64,000 nucleotides of DNA from an uncultured Myxococcales bacterium (GTDB taxonomy: Bacteria; Myxococcota_A; Polyangia; Polyangiales; Polyangiaceae). Made by a program: the position numbers and the translations under genes. Location of the stretch: positions 1 through 64,000 of the forward strand of contig CALMUT010000015.1 in the NCBI GenBank assembly GCA_937872925.1. The letters run 5' to 3'. The number at the start of each line of letters is the position of its first letter. The stretch's first letter is position 1. Positions 44,364-54,900 of the stretch are shown piece after piece. Below the pieces are notes generated by a model. That model did no database searches and had not been told where the DNA came from. It was given only the letters and a program-made list of their open reading frames with translations.

Positions 44364-46319
44364 ATGTCCCTGGTTTCCTTGAGGCGCTCTGCGTCCGCTC
44401 CGGCGCAAAGCCGCGGGTTCCTGCCGACCACGCGCCGAGAAATGCAGGAGCGTGGCTGGGACGAGCTCGATATTCTGATCGTCACCGGCGACGCATACGT
44501 CGACCACGCTGCCTTCGGCCCCATCTTGATCGCACGCTTTCTCGAAGGGCGAGGCTATCGCGTCGGAGTCATCGCGCAGCCGCGATGGCAAGACGCCGAA
44601 GACATCGCGCGCATGGGACGTCCTCGACTCTATGTGGGCGTCAGCGCGGGCAACATGGACAGCATGCTGAACAAGCTAACCGCCCAGAAGAAAGTGCGCG
44701 CCGAGGATCAATACTCTCCAGGTGGACGCCCCGGCGCGCGTCCCAATCGCGCGACACTGGTCTACGCAAATCTGTGTCGGCAAGCGTTCCCAGGGTTGCC
44801 GGTGGTCCTGGGTGGCATCGAAGCCTCCCTGCGGCGGATTGCTCACTACGACTACTGGGCCGATCAGATCCGGCGTTCCATCTTGCTAGACGCCAAGGCG
44901 GATCTGCTGGTTTTTGGCATGGGAGAACGCGCCGCCTGGGAGATCGCTCAGCGCCTCGACGCTGGCGAGGCGATCTCCGCGCTCACGGATATTCGCGGGA
45001 CTGGCTATCGCCTGGGCAAGCCGAGTCAGTGGCAGCCCATGGTGGAAGATAGCAGTCGCTACGTGCCCGACGGAAAGGTGGTTGTGCTTCCCAGTTACGC
45101 CGAGGTCTCCCGCGACAAACTCGCCTTCGCACGCATGACCCGGCAGTTCCAGGTGGAGACCAACCCGCACAATGCGAGGCCGCTTCTGCAAGTCTTCGAT
45201 CGAGAGGCGGTCTACTTCAATCCTCCGGCATTGCCTCTGGCGACGGAGGACATGGACGCTCTCTACGATCTGCCGTTCCAGCGTCTGCCGCATCCCAGCT
45301 ACGGCGGTGAACGCATTCCAGCGTTTGATACGGTCAAGGAGTCCGTGGTGACCATGCGGGGCTGTTTCGGGGGCTGCACGTTCTGCAGCATCACCGAGCA
45401 CGAAGGGCGCATCATTCAGAGCCGCTCCGCCGAGAGCGTGCTTCGAGAAGTGCGCGCGCTCACGCGCATGCAGGGCTTTTCCGGGGTGCTTTCCGATGTG
45501 GGCGGGCCCACGGCGAATATGTACCAATTGGCCTGCAAAGACCCGAAAATCGAGGCAGCCTGTCGGCGGCTGTCCTGCGTGCACCCCAAGGTCTGCGAAA
45601 ACCTCGGCACCGACCACGGGCCACTGGTCGACTTGCTCAGCCGAGTGCGCGAAGAACCCGGCGTGCGCCGCGTCTTCATTGCATCGGGGATCCGCTATGA
45701 TCTCGCCGAACGCAGCCCAGAGTTCATCGCCGACCTGGCCACGCACCACACAGGCGGCCAGCTGTCCGTCGCGCCGGAGCATACGGACCCAGAGGTGCTG
45801 GCGGCCATGAAGAAGCCGACCATCAACAGCTACGAGCGTTTCGCGTCGTCATTCTGTGAAGCGAGCGAGCGCGCCGGCAAGGAACAGTACTTGATCCCCT
45901 ACTTCGTCGTGGGTCACCCAGGGTCGGGCTTTGCCGACACCGTCGAACTCGCCCTGTGGCTGAAAGCGCGGAACATGCGGCCACGGCAAATCCAAGAATT
46001 TATCCCAACCCCCATGGCTGTGGCGACGGCCATGTACGTAAGCGGCGTAGATCCGTTCACCGAAAAACCGCTTCAAGTGGTGCGCGAACTGCGCGACAAG
46101 CGTCTACTCAAAGCACTCCTATTCTGGTGGGATGAAGAGAAGTGGCCACTGGCGCGAGAAGCGCTTGGACGTGCAGGCCGGACCGATTTGATCCGTCGCG
46201 GCGCTCAGGGGCTGGTGCCGCCCGGGAAAAAGCGCGAGCGAAAGCCTGGACGGCGCGCCCAGGGCGCAGGGAAAGCCGGCCGCGTGGTATCCTCCCGCCG
46301 TGGCGAGCACGGACGGTAG
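44364..46319 (+). CDS. YgiQ family radical SAM protein
   Basis: ATG 44364. The 651-residue protein has the N-terminal '[20 protein letters not shown]' and the '[20 protein letters not shown]' region typical of YgiQ. The radical SAM cluster motif C-x3-C-x2-C is at Cys334, Cys338 and Cys341 ('[19 protein letters not shown]'). Downstream motifs are '[19 protein letters not shown]' and '[18 protein letters not shown]'. The substrate of YgiQ is unknown. Cytoplasmic. It overlaps the next gene by 20 bases if that gene starts at GTG 46300. Confidence 0.95.
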   Translation: MSLVSLRRSASAPAQSRGFLPTTRREMQERGWDELDILIVTGDAYVDHAAFGPILIARFLEGRGYRVGVIAQPRWQDAEDIARMGRPRLYVGVSAGNMDSMLNKLTAQKKVRAEDQYSPGGRPGARPNRATLVYANLCRQAFPGLPVVLGGIEASLRRIAHYDYWADQIRRSILLDAKADLLVFGMGERAAWEIAQRLDAGEAISALTDIRGTGYRLGKPSQWQPMVEDSSRYVPDGKVVVLPSYAEVSRDKLAFARMTRQFQVETNPHNARPLLQVFDREAVYFNPPALPLATEDMDALYDLPFQRLPHPSYGGERIPAFDTVKESVVTMRGCFGGCTFCSITEHEGRIIQSRSAESVLREVRALTRMQGFSGVLSDVGGPTANMYQLACKDPKIEAACRRLSCVHPKVCENLGTDHGPLVDLLSRVREEPGVRRVFIASGIRYDLAERSPEFIADLATHHTGGQLSVAPEHTDPEVLAAMKKPTINSYERFASSFCEASERAGKEQYLIPYFVVGHPGSGFADTVELALWLKARNMRPRQIQEFIPTPMAVATAMYVSGVDPFTEKPLQVVRELRDKRLLKALLFWWDEEKWPLAREALGRAGRTDLIRRGAQGLVPPGKKRERKPGRRAQGAGKAGRVVSSRRGEHGR

Positions 46320-47220
46320 CGGACGCCCCGCGGGCATTCCCCGGACGCTCAAGGCAGACGCGGACGTTTCCGTCGAGGTCATGCGGCGCGTGAAGGCGCC
46401 TCATCGCCCGATGCTGGTCGTGCTCAACGGAAACGAAGCCGACGTGGGGCGGCGGGTCATCGTCGACCGGACGCTGATAGTGGGTCGGGATCCGGAGGCC
46501 GGATTGAGCCTCACAGATGGCCTGGTTTCCTGGCACCACGCGCGATTGGAAGATCGCGGGGATGGCTGGGCCGTCGTCGATCTGGGCAGCACGAACGGTG
46601 TGCTGCTCAACGGCAACCCGGTGGAAGACGCCCAGCTCGCCGCCGGGGATACCTTGGTGTTCGGCAAAGCCGTTGCGCGCTTCGAACTGCAGGATGGAGC
46701 GGCCCAAGCGTACAACCAAGTCGTCGAAAAGCTGCTCAATACCGACGACTTGTCGGGGCTATTCGTGCGCCGCAAGTTCGACGCAGATCTTGCACAGCTG
46801 ATTGACGTCGCCCGTAACAAGGGCACGCCAGTGACGCTTTTGGTCATGGACTTGGACGGCGTGAAGGGCATTAACGACACGCACGGGCATCTTTTTGGAG
46901 CGTATGTGATTGGCGAGTCCGGCAGACTGATCGGCCAGCTGGTCGAGAAGCGCGGCATCGCGTGTCGCTTCGGCGGCGACGAATACCTTGCTGCTCTACC
47001 CGGAATGACGGCGGAACAGGGCGCCGCCGTCGGCGAGGAAATCCGCCTCACCATTGGCAGTCACCCCTTCGAGAAGGATGGGATCCCGCTTCGCCCCGGC
47101 ATCTCCATCGGCGTGGCGGCGTTTCCCACAGACGCAGCGAGCGCACAGGCATTGTTTCAACGCGCCGACGAGGCGCTGTATCGTGCTAAACAGGCCGGCA
47201 AGAATCGTGTCTCTTACTAA
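46300..47220 (+). CDS. FHA-GGDEF diguanylate cyclase
   Basis: GTG 46300 overlaps the YgiQ stop by 20 bases; ATG 46381 is an alternative that keeps the FHA domain. Residues about 35-125 are an FHA domain ('[20 protein letters not shown]', '[14 protein letters not shown]') that binds phosphothreonine. The rest is a GGDEF domain. The metal and substrate stretch '[18 protein letters not shown]' and the active-site '[11 protein letters not shown]' are intact, so it should make cyclic di-GMP. The inhibitory RxxD site five residues before GGDEY is absent ('RGIACRF'), which suggests no product inhibition. The FHA input links it to Ser/Thr kinase signalling. Cytoplasmic. Confidence 0.92.
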   Translation: MASTDGSGRPAGIPRTLKADADVSVEVMRRVKAPHRPMLVVLNGNEADVGRRVIVDRTLIVGRDPEAGLSLTDGLVSWHHARLEDRGDGWAVVDLGSTNGVLLNGNPVEDAQLAAGDTLVFGKAVARFELQDGAAQAYNQVVEKLLNTDDLSGLFVRRKFDADLAQLIDVARNKGTPVTLLVMDLDGVKGINDTHGHLFGAYVIGESGRLIGQLVEKRGIACRFGGDEYLAALPGMTAEQGAAVGEEIRLTIGSHPFEKDGIPLRPGISIGVAAFPTDAASAQALFQRADEALYRAKQAGKNRVSY

Positions 47221-47596
47221 GCTGCTCGCGCCTTTTTCGGGGATCGCAATGCTGGTTGGCGCGGCTTGTACCGCCAATCCCGTCCCGGTCGTCAAAGAGG
47301 TGATCGGTCCCGACGGCACCCAGATGTTGCACGTCGATTGCCGCGGCAACGAAGCCGAATGCTACCAGGCCGTCGGTCGGCGCTGCCAGGCGGGCTACGA
47401 CTTGTTCTGGACCGTGTCTCGCGCGCCCGGCCGCTATCTAGTGCGCTGTCGCGCCCTTCGCTACGCGCCACCTCCGGCGCAACCGAATTGGGGTTGGGCA
47501 CGGGAAACCCGGCCCGTGGATCCTTGGCGCCCGCCTGCGCATCACGACGGCGGGCCCGATGCCGAACGCTACCCAAGTCTAGATTTGGGATACTAG
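47207..47596 (+). CDS. Small lipoprotein
   Basis: The most likely start is GTG 47207 ([21 protein letters not shown]), inside the last codons of the diguanylate cyclase gene; it gives a lipoprotein signal with lipobox LVGAAC. The 129-residue product has a small domain with four cysteines ('[20 protein letters not shown]' and 'CQAGYDLFW'), then a Pro-rich tail. It has no recognised family or catalytic motif. The 14-base overlap suggests translational coupling to the cyclase. Function unknown. Confidence 0.65.
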   Translation: MSLTKLLAPFSGIAMLVGAACTANPVPVVKEVIGPDGTQMLHVDCRGNEAECYQAVGRRCQAGYDLFWTVSRAPGRYLVRCRALRYAPPPAQPNWGWARETRPVDPWRPPAHHDGGPDAERYPSLDLGY

Positions 47597-47622
47597 TGGG
47601 CTCAGAATTTAGGAGTTCCGTC

Positions 47623-48258
47623 ATGGACCGAAAGAACGTGTTTGTCATCACGCACCCGCTCATCTCGCACAAGCTGACGCTGATGCGGAAGAAGGACACC
47701 AGCACGTCGACATTCCGCGCCGCGCTGCAGGAGTTGTCTATGTTGATGGCCTACGAACTCACCCGGGACCTGCCGACGGTCGAGACCCAGATCGATACCC
47801 CGCTGATGCCCATGCGAGCGCCCGTGCTCGAGGGGAAGAAGATCGTGCTGGTGAGCGTGCTGCGGGCCGGCACCGGCATGTTGGATGGCGTGTTGAAGCT
47901 GATCCCGTCGGCGCGGGTGGGCCACATTGGGCTGTATCGGGATCCGAAGACCCTTGAGCCCGTCGAGTATTACTTCAAAGTACCGAGTGAAATGGCGGAC
48001 CGGGACGTCATCGTGATGGACCCGATGTTGGCGACCGGCAACAGCGCGGCGGCGGCGATCGAGCGCGTGAAAAGCACGCAGCCGCGAACCTTGAAGTATA
48101 TGTGTCTTCTAGCAGCGCCCGAAGGAGTGCGTCGGCTCAGCGACGCCCACCCGGACGTGCCGATCTACACTCCGGCAATCGACGAGCGTTTGAACGATCA
48201 CGGCTACATCCTGCCCGGCCTGGGCGACGCCGGCGATCGCCTGTACGGCACCAAATAG
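47623..48258 (+). CDS. upp: Uracil phosphoribosyltransferase
   Basis: ATG 47623 is preceded by AGGAG at 47611-47615. Converts uracil and PRPP to UMP in pyrimidine salvage. The 211-residue protein has '[20 protein letters not shown]' at the N-terminus, the PRPP loop '[19 protein letters not shown]' and the C-terminal '[20 protein letters not shown]' that holds the uracil-binding region ('[12 protein letters not shown]'). All are typical for Upp. Cytoplasmic. The 26-base gap after the lipoprotein gene allows one transcript but shows no functional link. Confidence 0.97.
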   Translation: MDRKNVFVITHPLISHKLTLMRKKDTSTSTFRAALQELSMLMAYELTRDLPTVETQIDTPLMPMRAPVLEGKKIVLVSVLRAGTGMLDGVLKLIPSARVGHIGLYRDPKTLEPVEYYFKVPSEMADRDVIVMDPMLATGNSAAAAIERVKSTQPRTLKYMCLLAAPEGVRRLSDAHPDVPIYTPAIDERLNDHGYILPGLGDAGDRLYGTK

Positions 48259-48266
48259 CTGAGTGG

Positions 48267-48734
48267 CTAGGGGCAACCCGGCTTGGGTCGTCGAATGCCG
48301 TCAGCGTCAACCGTGAACGGTGGATCGCATTCGGCGACTTCGAGGCACTCGGCCTTGATCGTGCGAATGCCACGACCATCGATGGCGTAGGGCGGGTCGC
48401 AGTCATGCTTGCGGCGCGCGGCGGCCGGTGCGGTCGGGCTGGCCGCTGGCAGCGGCGTCGTCGTCACGGCACCCCCCGCGCTGACCACCACCCGCGACCC
48501 ATTGCCCTCGAATTGGAAGCTGCCGTCCGCCCGGGGCGTGATCCGTCCTTGCTCGACGGTCGAGAGTCGTTTTTCGAGTTTATAGAGTCGGCCTTCGAGC
48601 ATCGCGACCCGCCCCGCTAAGGACACGGGTTGTTCCGTCGGGAAACGCGCTGCTTGGCTCGCGCCGGGCAGCGGTGTGAACAGCACAAGCAAACTCGCAG
48701 CAAGACTGAATCGGATGTGTGGCCGGACGAGCAT
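48267..48734 (-). CDS. Secreted protein with duplicated CDPP..D..GIR..K..C motif
   Basis: ATG 48734 (MLVRPHIRFSLAASLLVLFT) gives a signal peptide; an earlier in-frame start at 48770 would bury it. A short coiled-coil-like stretch ('RVAMLEGRLYKLEKRLSTVE') follows. The C-terminus holds two copies of a small Cys unit: 'CDPPYAIDGRGIRTIKAEC' and 'CDPPFTVDADGIRRPKPGC'. The repeat is probably a small disulphide- or metal-stabilised loop; I do not recognise the family. Convergent with upp, the stops being 8 bases apart. Confidence 0.7.
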   Translation of the reverse strand: MLVRPHIRFSLAASLLVLFTPLPGASQAARFPTEQPVSLAGRVAMLEGRLYKLEKRLSTVEQGRITPRADGSFQFEGNGSRVVVSAGGAVTTTPLPAASPTAPAAARRKHDCDPPYAIDGRGIRTIKAECLEVAECDPPFTVDADGIRRPKPGCP

Positions 48735-48921
48735 GCCCGCGAGAATACGAACGGCGGCGTTTTCGAACAACCGGGCCAGGCCGGCGGCGTAGCGCGGTCG
48801 TCAGGTGTTCAGCGGTTCGGGACAGGAACCGTCGCCGCGCCGAAGAGCGCCCCAAAGGCGGGCAGCTTCTGATAGCGTAAGTGCCCCAACTGACGTCGTT
48901 TTTTACCGGAGTAGGACAGGC

Positions 48922-51900
48922 ATGGCACGAGGCTCGTCGCGCATTCTCAGGGTGGAGGAGCTCGACGGCTTGATGGACGCGTCCCTCGAGTCGCCGGAAC
49001 CCGTTCTGGAAGCGCTGGTGACTGCAGCGGCAAAGGGCCAGCTGTTTCCAGAGTTGTGGGCGAAGCTGCACGCGGTCGCTGCGCGAGATGACAAGGCTGC
49101 GGAACTCGCCTTTGCATACGAACACGTGGCGCAGGATCGGCGCATCAAGCTCGTACCGCCAGAGATACAGGCGGCCATCTTTCTCAATGCGTCGACCTAC
49201 TTCGCGGAGACCTTTGGGGATCTCGACGGTGGTGTTTCTTTTGCGGAGCGGGCCATGGGCGCGGCTCCAACGAGTGTCGACGCGCAGTCGATGCTGGAGT
49301 CGCTACTCGGGCGCCTTGGGGATCGCGCGCGACTTGCAAAGTTCTTCGCGGAACTCGCGGGGCACGAACGGGATCCTGAGCTGCAACTGAAACACCTGCG
49401 ACGCGCTCGCGCTGAACTCGAAGGGACCGAAGACAGCACCGACTTGGTCATCGAGGTCAGCCAGAAGATCTTGCGTGCGGACCCGACCGACTCTGCGGCT
49501 CGGGAAGGCCTGGAGCGCGCCTACCTTGCCGCGGGCAAACCCCGCGAAGCCACCAAGGTATTGGAACAGGCGCTGCTGCGGGATCCACCCATGCCCGAGG
49601 AGGAAGCGTTCTTCCTGCATGAACATCTCGTCGATCTGTATACGGATGCCACCCAAGAGCCGCATCGGGCAGTGCCCCATCTAGAGGCCATTCTGGCCAG
49701 CCGCCCCGATCACGAGCGGGCACTTTCGGCGGCGGAAGCGTTGCTGGAAAACCGCGCCGTGGCGGGCCGCGTGGCGGCGGCTCTGTCGGATGCCTACGGC
49801 AAACTCGGCACGACCTCTCGCGAGTTGGAACTGCTCAATATGGAGCTGAAGCTTGCACGCGGACCGCGGCGTCTGGAGGTGCAGCGTCGATTGGGACTGT
49901 TGCGTCGCGAGCAAGGGGACCCGACCGGCGCGATGGAGCTGCTCGGCCCGGTGGTTGCAGCGGAGCCCGGCGACGACGAAGTCCGCGAGGCCTACGTGGA
50001 CCTGGCGCTCAGCTTGGAACAACCCGGCGCAGCCGCTCGGCTGCTGTCGCGGGCACTTTCGTCCTGCAAGGAGCCGGTCGCCCGCGCCCGGGTAGGAGCA
50101 GACATCGGGACGGTGTATCTGCGTTCCGGCGACGTGAAGCGTGCCCAGGCCGCGTTCCAACAGGTGCTGGAGAGCGGCGAAGACGAACGCGCCATGCTGG
50201 TCTCTTCCCGGCACTTGGTGGACATTTTCACGGAAAGTGGCGACACGCACGGCCTTGCCGGCGCCTTGGACGCCTGCGTGCGCCATGAGCCGGACGCAGA
50301 AGCGCGCCAAAGCGCCGCGCGTCGATTGGCCAAGCTGGCCGAAGGTGAGCTTGGCGACACCGCCCGAGCCATGACGGCGTGGAGCGCGTTGGTCGATTCC
50401 CCTTGGGCGGATGAAGCCCTGACGCGACTGACGGCCCTGTGTGAGGCGAGCGGGGACCACGCGCGCATGGTGGATGTCTTGGAGAAGCGCGCGGCTCGCG
50501 CGAAGTCCCCTGAAGACGCGCGCGAATTGGCCCTGCGCGCGGCGGAGCTACGGACCAGTCAGGGCGGGGACCGAGCGGAAGCCCTGGATGCGTGGCGCGC
50601 GTTCATCGCCAAATACGGCTCGACGCGCGATGCCCACGCGAAAATGATCCCGCTGCTGGAGCAGGAGCAACTGTGGAAGGAGCTGGCGTGGGTCCTTGAG
50701 CGCGACATCGAGCTAGCGCCCCAAGGCGAATGGCCGGTGCTGCTTAGTCGGTTGGCGCAGATCCGGTTGCAGCGCTTGGAAGACGCTCCCGGGGGAGTCG
50801 AAGCCTACAAGCGGGCATTGGACGCTGACCCCAGCGATCGAAGCGTACGGCAAGCCGTCGAGAAGCTACTGACCGCAGACAGCACGCGAGGGCTAGCCAT
50901 CGGAGTGCTGGAGCCGATCTACCGACAGGAAGCCCCCGGCGCCGGGCTGATCCGATTGCTGGAGGCCAAAGCCGCGGTCTGCGAGGACGCTGAAGTTGCC
51001 CTCGCAACCCTTGGCGAAGCTGCCCAGCTCGCGGACACCGCCCTCGAAGATGCCGAGCGCGGCCTGCAAATCGCCGGCGCCGCGCTGCGACTCGCTTTGG
51101 ATCAGAACGTCGCTCTGCGCCCCTGGGTCGCTCTGGTCGAGTCATTCGGTGAGAAGCTCGGCGCCCCGGGGCCCCGGGCCGAGACCCTGGCCGCCGCCGT
51201 CGGTGACCGAGAGATCACCTCTGAAGAGCTTTTTGAGCTGACTCGCGCCGCCGGAGAAGCTTTGGCGGACGCCGGCGCCCTGGAGCGCTCGGTCACCGTG
51301 CTGCGCCGCGCACTCAGTTATTCGCCGAGCGACGCAGCGCTGCTGAATCGCATCGATGAGTTGCTCGCCGAGCAGGGCAACCCCGAAGAACGCTTGACGC
51401 TATACCGGTCAGCCCTGGAGCAGCCCGGCGATGCGCGACGGCGTCGGCAAATCCTCCACGCACTGGCGCGGCTGCAGTCCGGAGACCTCGCGGACGCGGA
51501 TGGCGCAGAAGCCAGCTGGAAGACGGCGCTTTCAGACGATCCAAAGGACTTCGTCGCCCACCAGGCCCTCGCCGACCTGTATGCCTCTCAACGCAAGTGG
51601 GATGCCCTTTATGCCGAGCTCCAGCGCGTGCTGGAGCACGCCGAGGGTGAGCGCCAGGTCCAAGTGCGCGTGCGCATGGCTGAGGTGTCGGCAGAAGCGG
51701 GCGAACCCCAACGCGCGCTTGCGCACTATCGGGAGCTTCTCGAAAGCGCGGAGTTGGAAGACACGCAGCTAGAAAACATCGAGCTGTTAGCGAATGCCAA
51801 CGCCGACGCACCCACCTTGCGCGCGGTGTTGACGCGCCGAGTGGCAGTGGCCGTGCCTGAGGAGAAGGCCGGCCTGCTGGAAAAGCTGGGCATCGTGCTG

Positions 51901-54900
51901 TCCAACCAGCTGGGGGACGACGAAGAAGCTCGCAAGGCGTGGCTGCAGGGTGCAGAGCTCTCCGAAGCCGCCATGGACGACGAGCGTGCGCGTCGGCTGT
52001 ACGAGCGCGTGCTGTCCGTCGCCGCAAGCGACGCCAGCGCGGCGCGGCGATTGGTCGAGCTCTATGCTCGCGCCGGCGATTGGACCAAGGTCCCCGGAGC
52101 ACTGACCGCATTGCTTTCCGAGAGCAGTGGCGAGCTAGACGTCACCACCATTGTACTGGGCCTAGAGCCTGCGGCCGTCGCCGCCTTCGCCCACGAGACC
52201 CTGGCCGCACTCGTCGACCAGGTGTTGCAGCTTGGCGAGCTTGCCCCCGCAAAGTCCCGGGCGCTGCTTTCGTGCAAGGCGCGCGCGCTTTCGGCGGTGC
52301 CTGAGCGCCGGGGCGAGGTGGCGGGGGTGTATCGGACATTGCTTGGCGCGGAATCCGAGGATGGTCCGCAGGTGGCCGATGCGTTCAATGTCTTCCTGGC
52401 CGCAGGCGAACTGACGCCGGAACGCGTAGAAGACCGACGCTTCCTATTCCAGTGGCGGGTGCGACACGCGGCAGATCCGGTCACCGTGCTCATGGCCTGG
52501 GCCGTCACTGAAGAGACCACCTTTGCCAGCATTGAAAGCGCCATCGCGGTCTACGAGCAGGTGGTGCAGCACGATCCGGAACGGCTGGAGGCACTGTCGC
52601 AGCTGGCGCGGCTCCGTGCGGCTTCGGGGGATCCCGAGGGCGCTCTCGCCACCTTGGCGCAGCTGCGGGAACGCGGAGATGCCGACGGCCGCCTTGCGGT
52701 CGAGACGACGATGGCCACTCTGTATTTGGATTTGGGTCGCCCCGAAGAAGCCTTGGAGCTAGTGGAACGGATCCTCGATACGGCGCCCCATGACCCGGGA
52801 GCCCTGGCCCTCGTGAAGCGCGCCCTGGAGCACGACGCCGCGCGCGCCAAGGCAGCAAAGCTCCTAGACCGCCTGGTGCAGAGCGTCGAAACCGAAGCTG
52901 AGCGAATCGAAATGCTCGAGTCGCTGTTGGCAATCAGCGAAGGCGTTGACGAACTCTTGGACTCCCGAGGGCGCTGGTTCACCCAACTGCTCGAGTGCAC
53001 TCCGGACGACGACGCGGCGCGTCTTCAGATCGCCCTGCGCGGCGCAGTCGAGCGTCCTCAAGAAGAGCAGTTGTGGGATGCCGCCGAGCGCGCCGCCCGG
53101 AAGCTGAACCAGCCCGAGCCCCTGGCCGACGCGTATTCCAGCGCTCTGGACACGCCCCTGGACGCGGAGCTCGCCGAAGAACTTGGCCGGCGCATGGTGG
53201 AGTTCACCGAAGAGTGGTTCGACGAACCCGAGCGCGTCGTCACGCTTCTGAAGAAGGTGCTCTCGCTCAGCCCGGGAGCCAACTGGGCCTTTGATCGACT
53301 GAAACTGGCATTCAACGCCGCAGGGCGTTGGGACGATCTATTCGAACTCTATGACGCGGCCCTGGCGCGTGCCACGACGGATCCCGAGCGCATCGAGCTA
53401 CTGCGGGAAGCGTCCATGGCGGCTAAGGACTTCGCGTCTAATGCCCAGCGCGCCATCGAATACCTCGAGGGTCTGTTCCGCCTCGAACCCGACGACGAAC
53501 GTATCGGTGCTGCGCTGGAACGGTTGTACGAGCGGGAGGTCCGAGTCGAACCCCTGATTGCGCTGCTTGAAGGCCGACTTGTAGGCGCCGACGAAGAGAC
53601 TGCGGAGCGCTTGCACGTCCGCATCGCCGGGCTGTGGCTGGATTTGAACGATGCAGTGCGTGCCTACGCAACCATCGAGACCCTGACCGAGGGCGGCTGC
53701 TCTGCTGAAACAACCCGGGAGCTTCTGGAACGCCTGGTCACCCTGCCGGCAGCTCGCGAGAGTATTGCGCCGCAAAGCGAGCAGAAGAAGGCAAAGAAGA
53801 ACAAGAACCAGAAGCGAGCCATCAGCGTGCGGCATGCCGCGGCAGAACGCCTGAAGCACGCCTACCAAGAGTCCGGCGCGGTGCATGACGTCGCACGGAT
53901 GGTGGAGATCGAACTCGAGCTCGCCGAAAGCAATGAAGAACGCATTTCCGGTTTGGAGGCGCTGGTGGCGTTGCGCTTGGACAAGCTCGATGACGTCGCC
54001 GGAGCGTTCGAACCCACGGCGCAGTTGGTCGCACTCGCCCCGTCTGAAGCAAGCTATCGGGAAAAGCTAGGAGCGCTTGCCAAAGAGCTCGGACTCGCAG
54101 AACGCCGCGCGGACGTGCTGGTCACCGTAGCGGATGGCGCGACGGACCCAACGATCCAACGGGACCTGGTGTTAGAGGCGGCCGAAGTGCGGCGCGACGA
54201 TCTGGACGACGTGCCGAACGCCATCGGACTATTCGAACGGGCGTTTGCGTTATCCGAAGACGACGCGGCATCGTCGCTACGGGCCGCGCGGGCGCTCGAC
54301 CCTCTGCTCGATCGCGCGGGGCGGCACGCCGAGCGCGCCGATATCCTGGAACGGCTTGCGGGCCTGACTCAGGATGCCGATGAACGTCGCAGGGCCCTGG
54401 GCAACGTCGCGGAAGTCGCTGCGATGCGCCTGGATGATTTGCAACGCGCCGTGCGTTGCTATCGCCTGCGCTTGGACGACGACGCCCAGGACGCCGAGGC
54501 GTTGGACGGTCTCTGCGAATCCTTGGCTCGGGCCAATATGCACGCGGACCTGGTCGAAGCGCTGCTACTGCGCGCGGAACGCGGCGGACTGGCCGCCCGG
54601 GAAGATCTCTGGCGCGTTGCCGAGTTGTATACGGAACGGCTGAACGAACCCGCCCAGGCTATCGATGTGTGGAATCGCATCGAGAAGGAGCACTCCCCGA
54701 CCGGGGAGACCTTCCGCGCGTTGGTGGCGCTGTTGTCGGAGCAGTCCCGCTGGGAGGAACTCACGCGCCGCATCGCGAGCCAAGTGGAAAAGGAAGAGGA
54801 CCCGGAGCAGCGACGGGCGCTGCTCTCGGAACTCGCCACCATCTACCGCTCCAAGACCGGTGAGCTCTCCAAGAGCTTGGCTGCCTTCGTGCAGGCCGGG

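Noticed and set aside
44233-48258. Possible single operon from YgiQ through FHA-GGDEF and the lipoprotein to upp
   Set aside because: Overlaps support coupling of the first three genes, but no functional logic joins YgiQ and upp. I do not claim one pathway.
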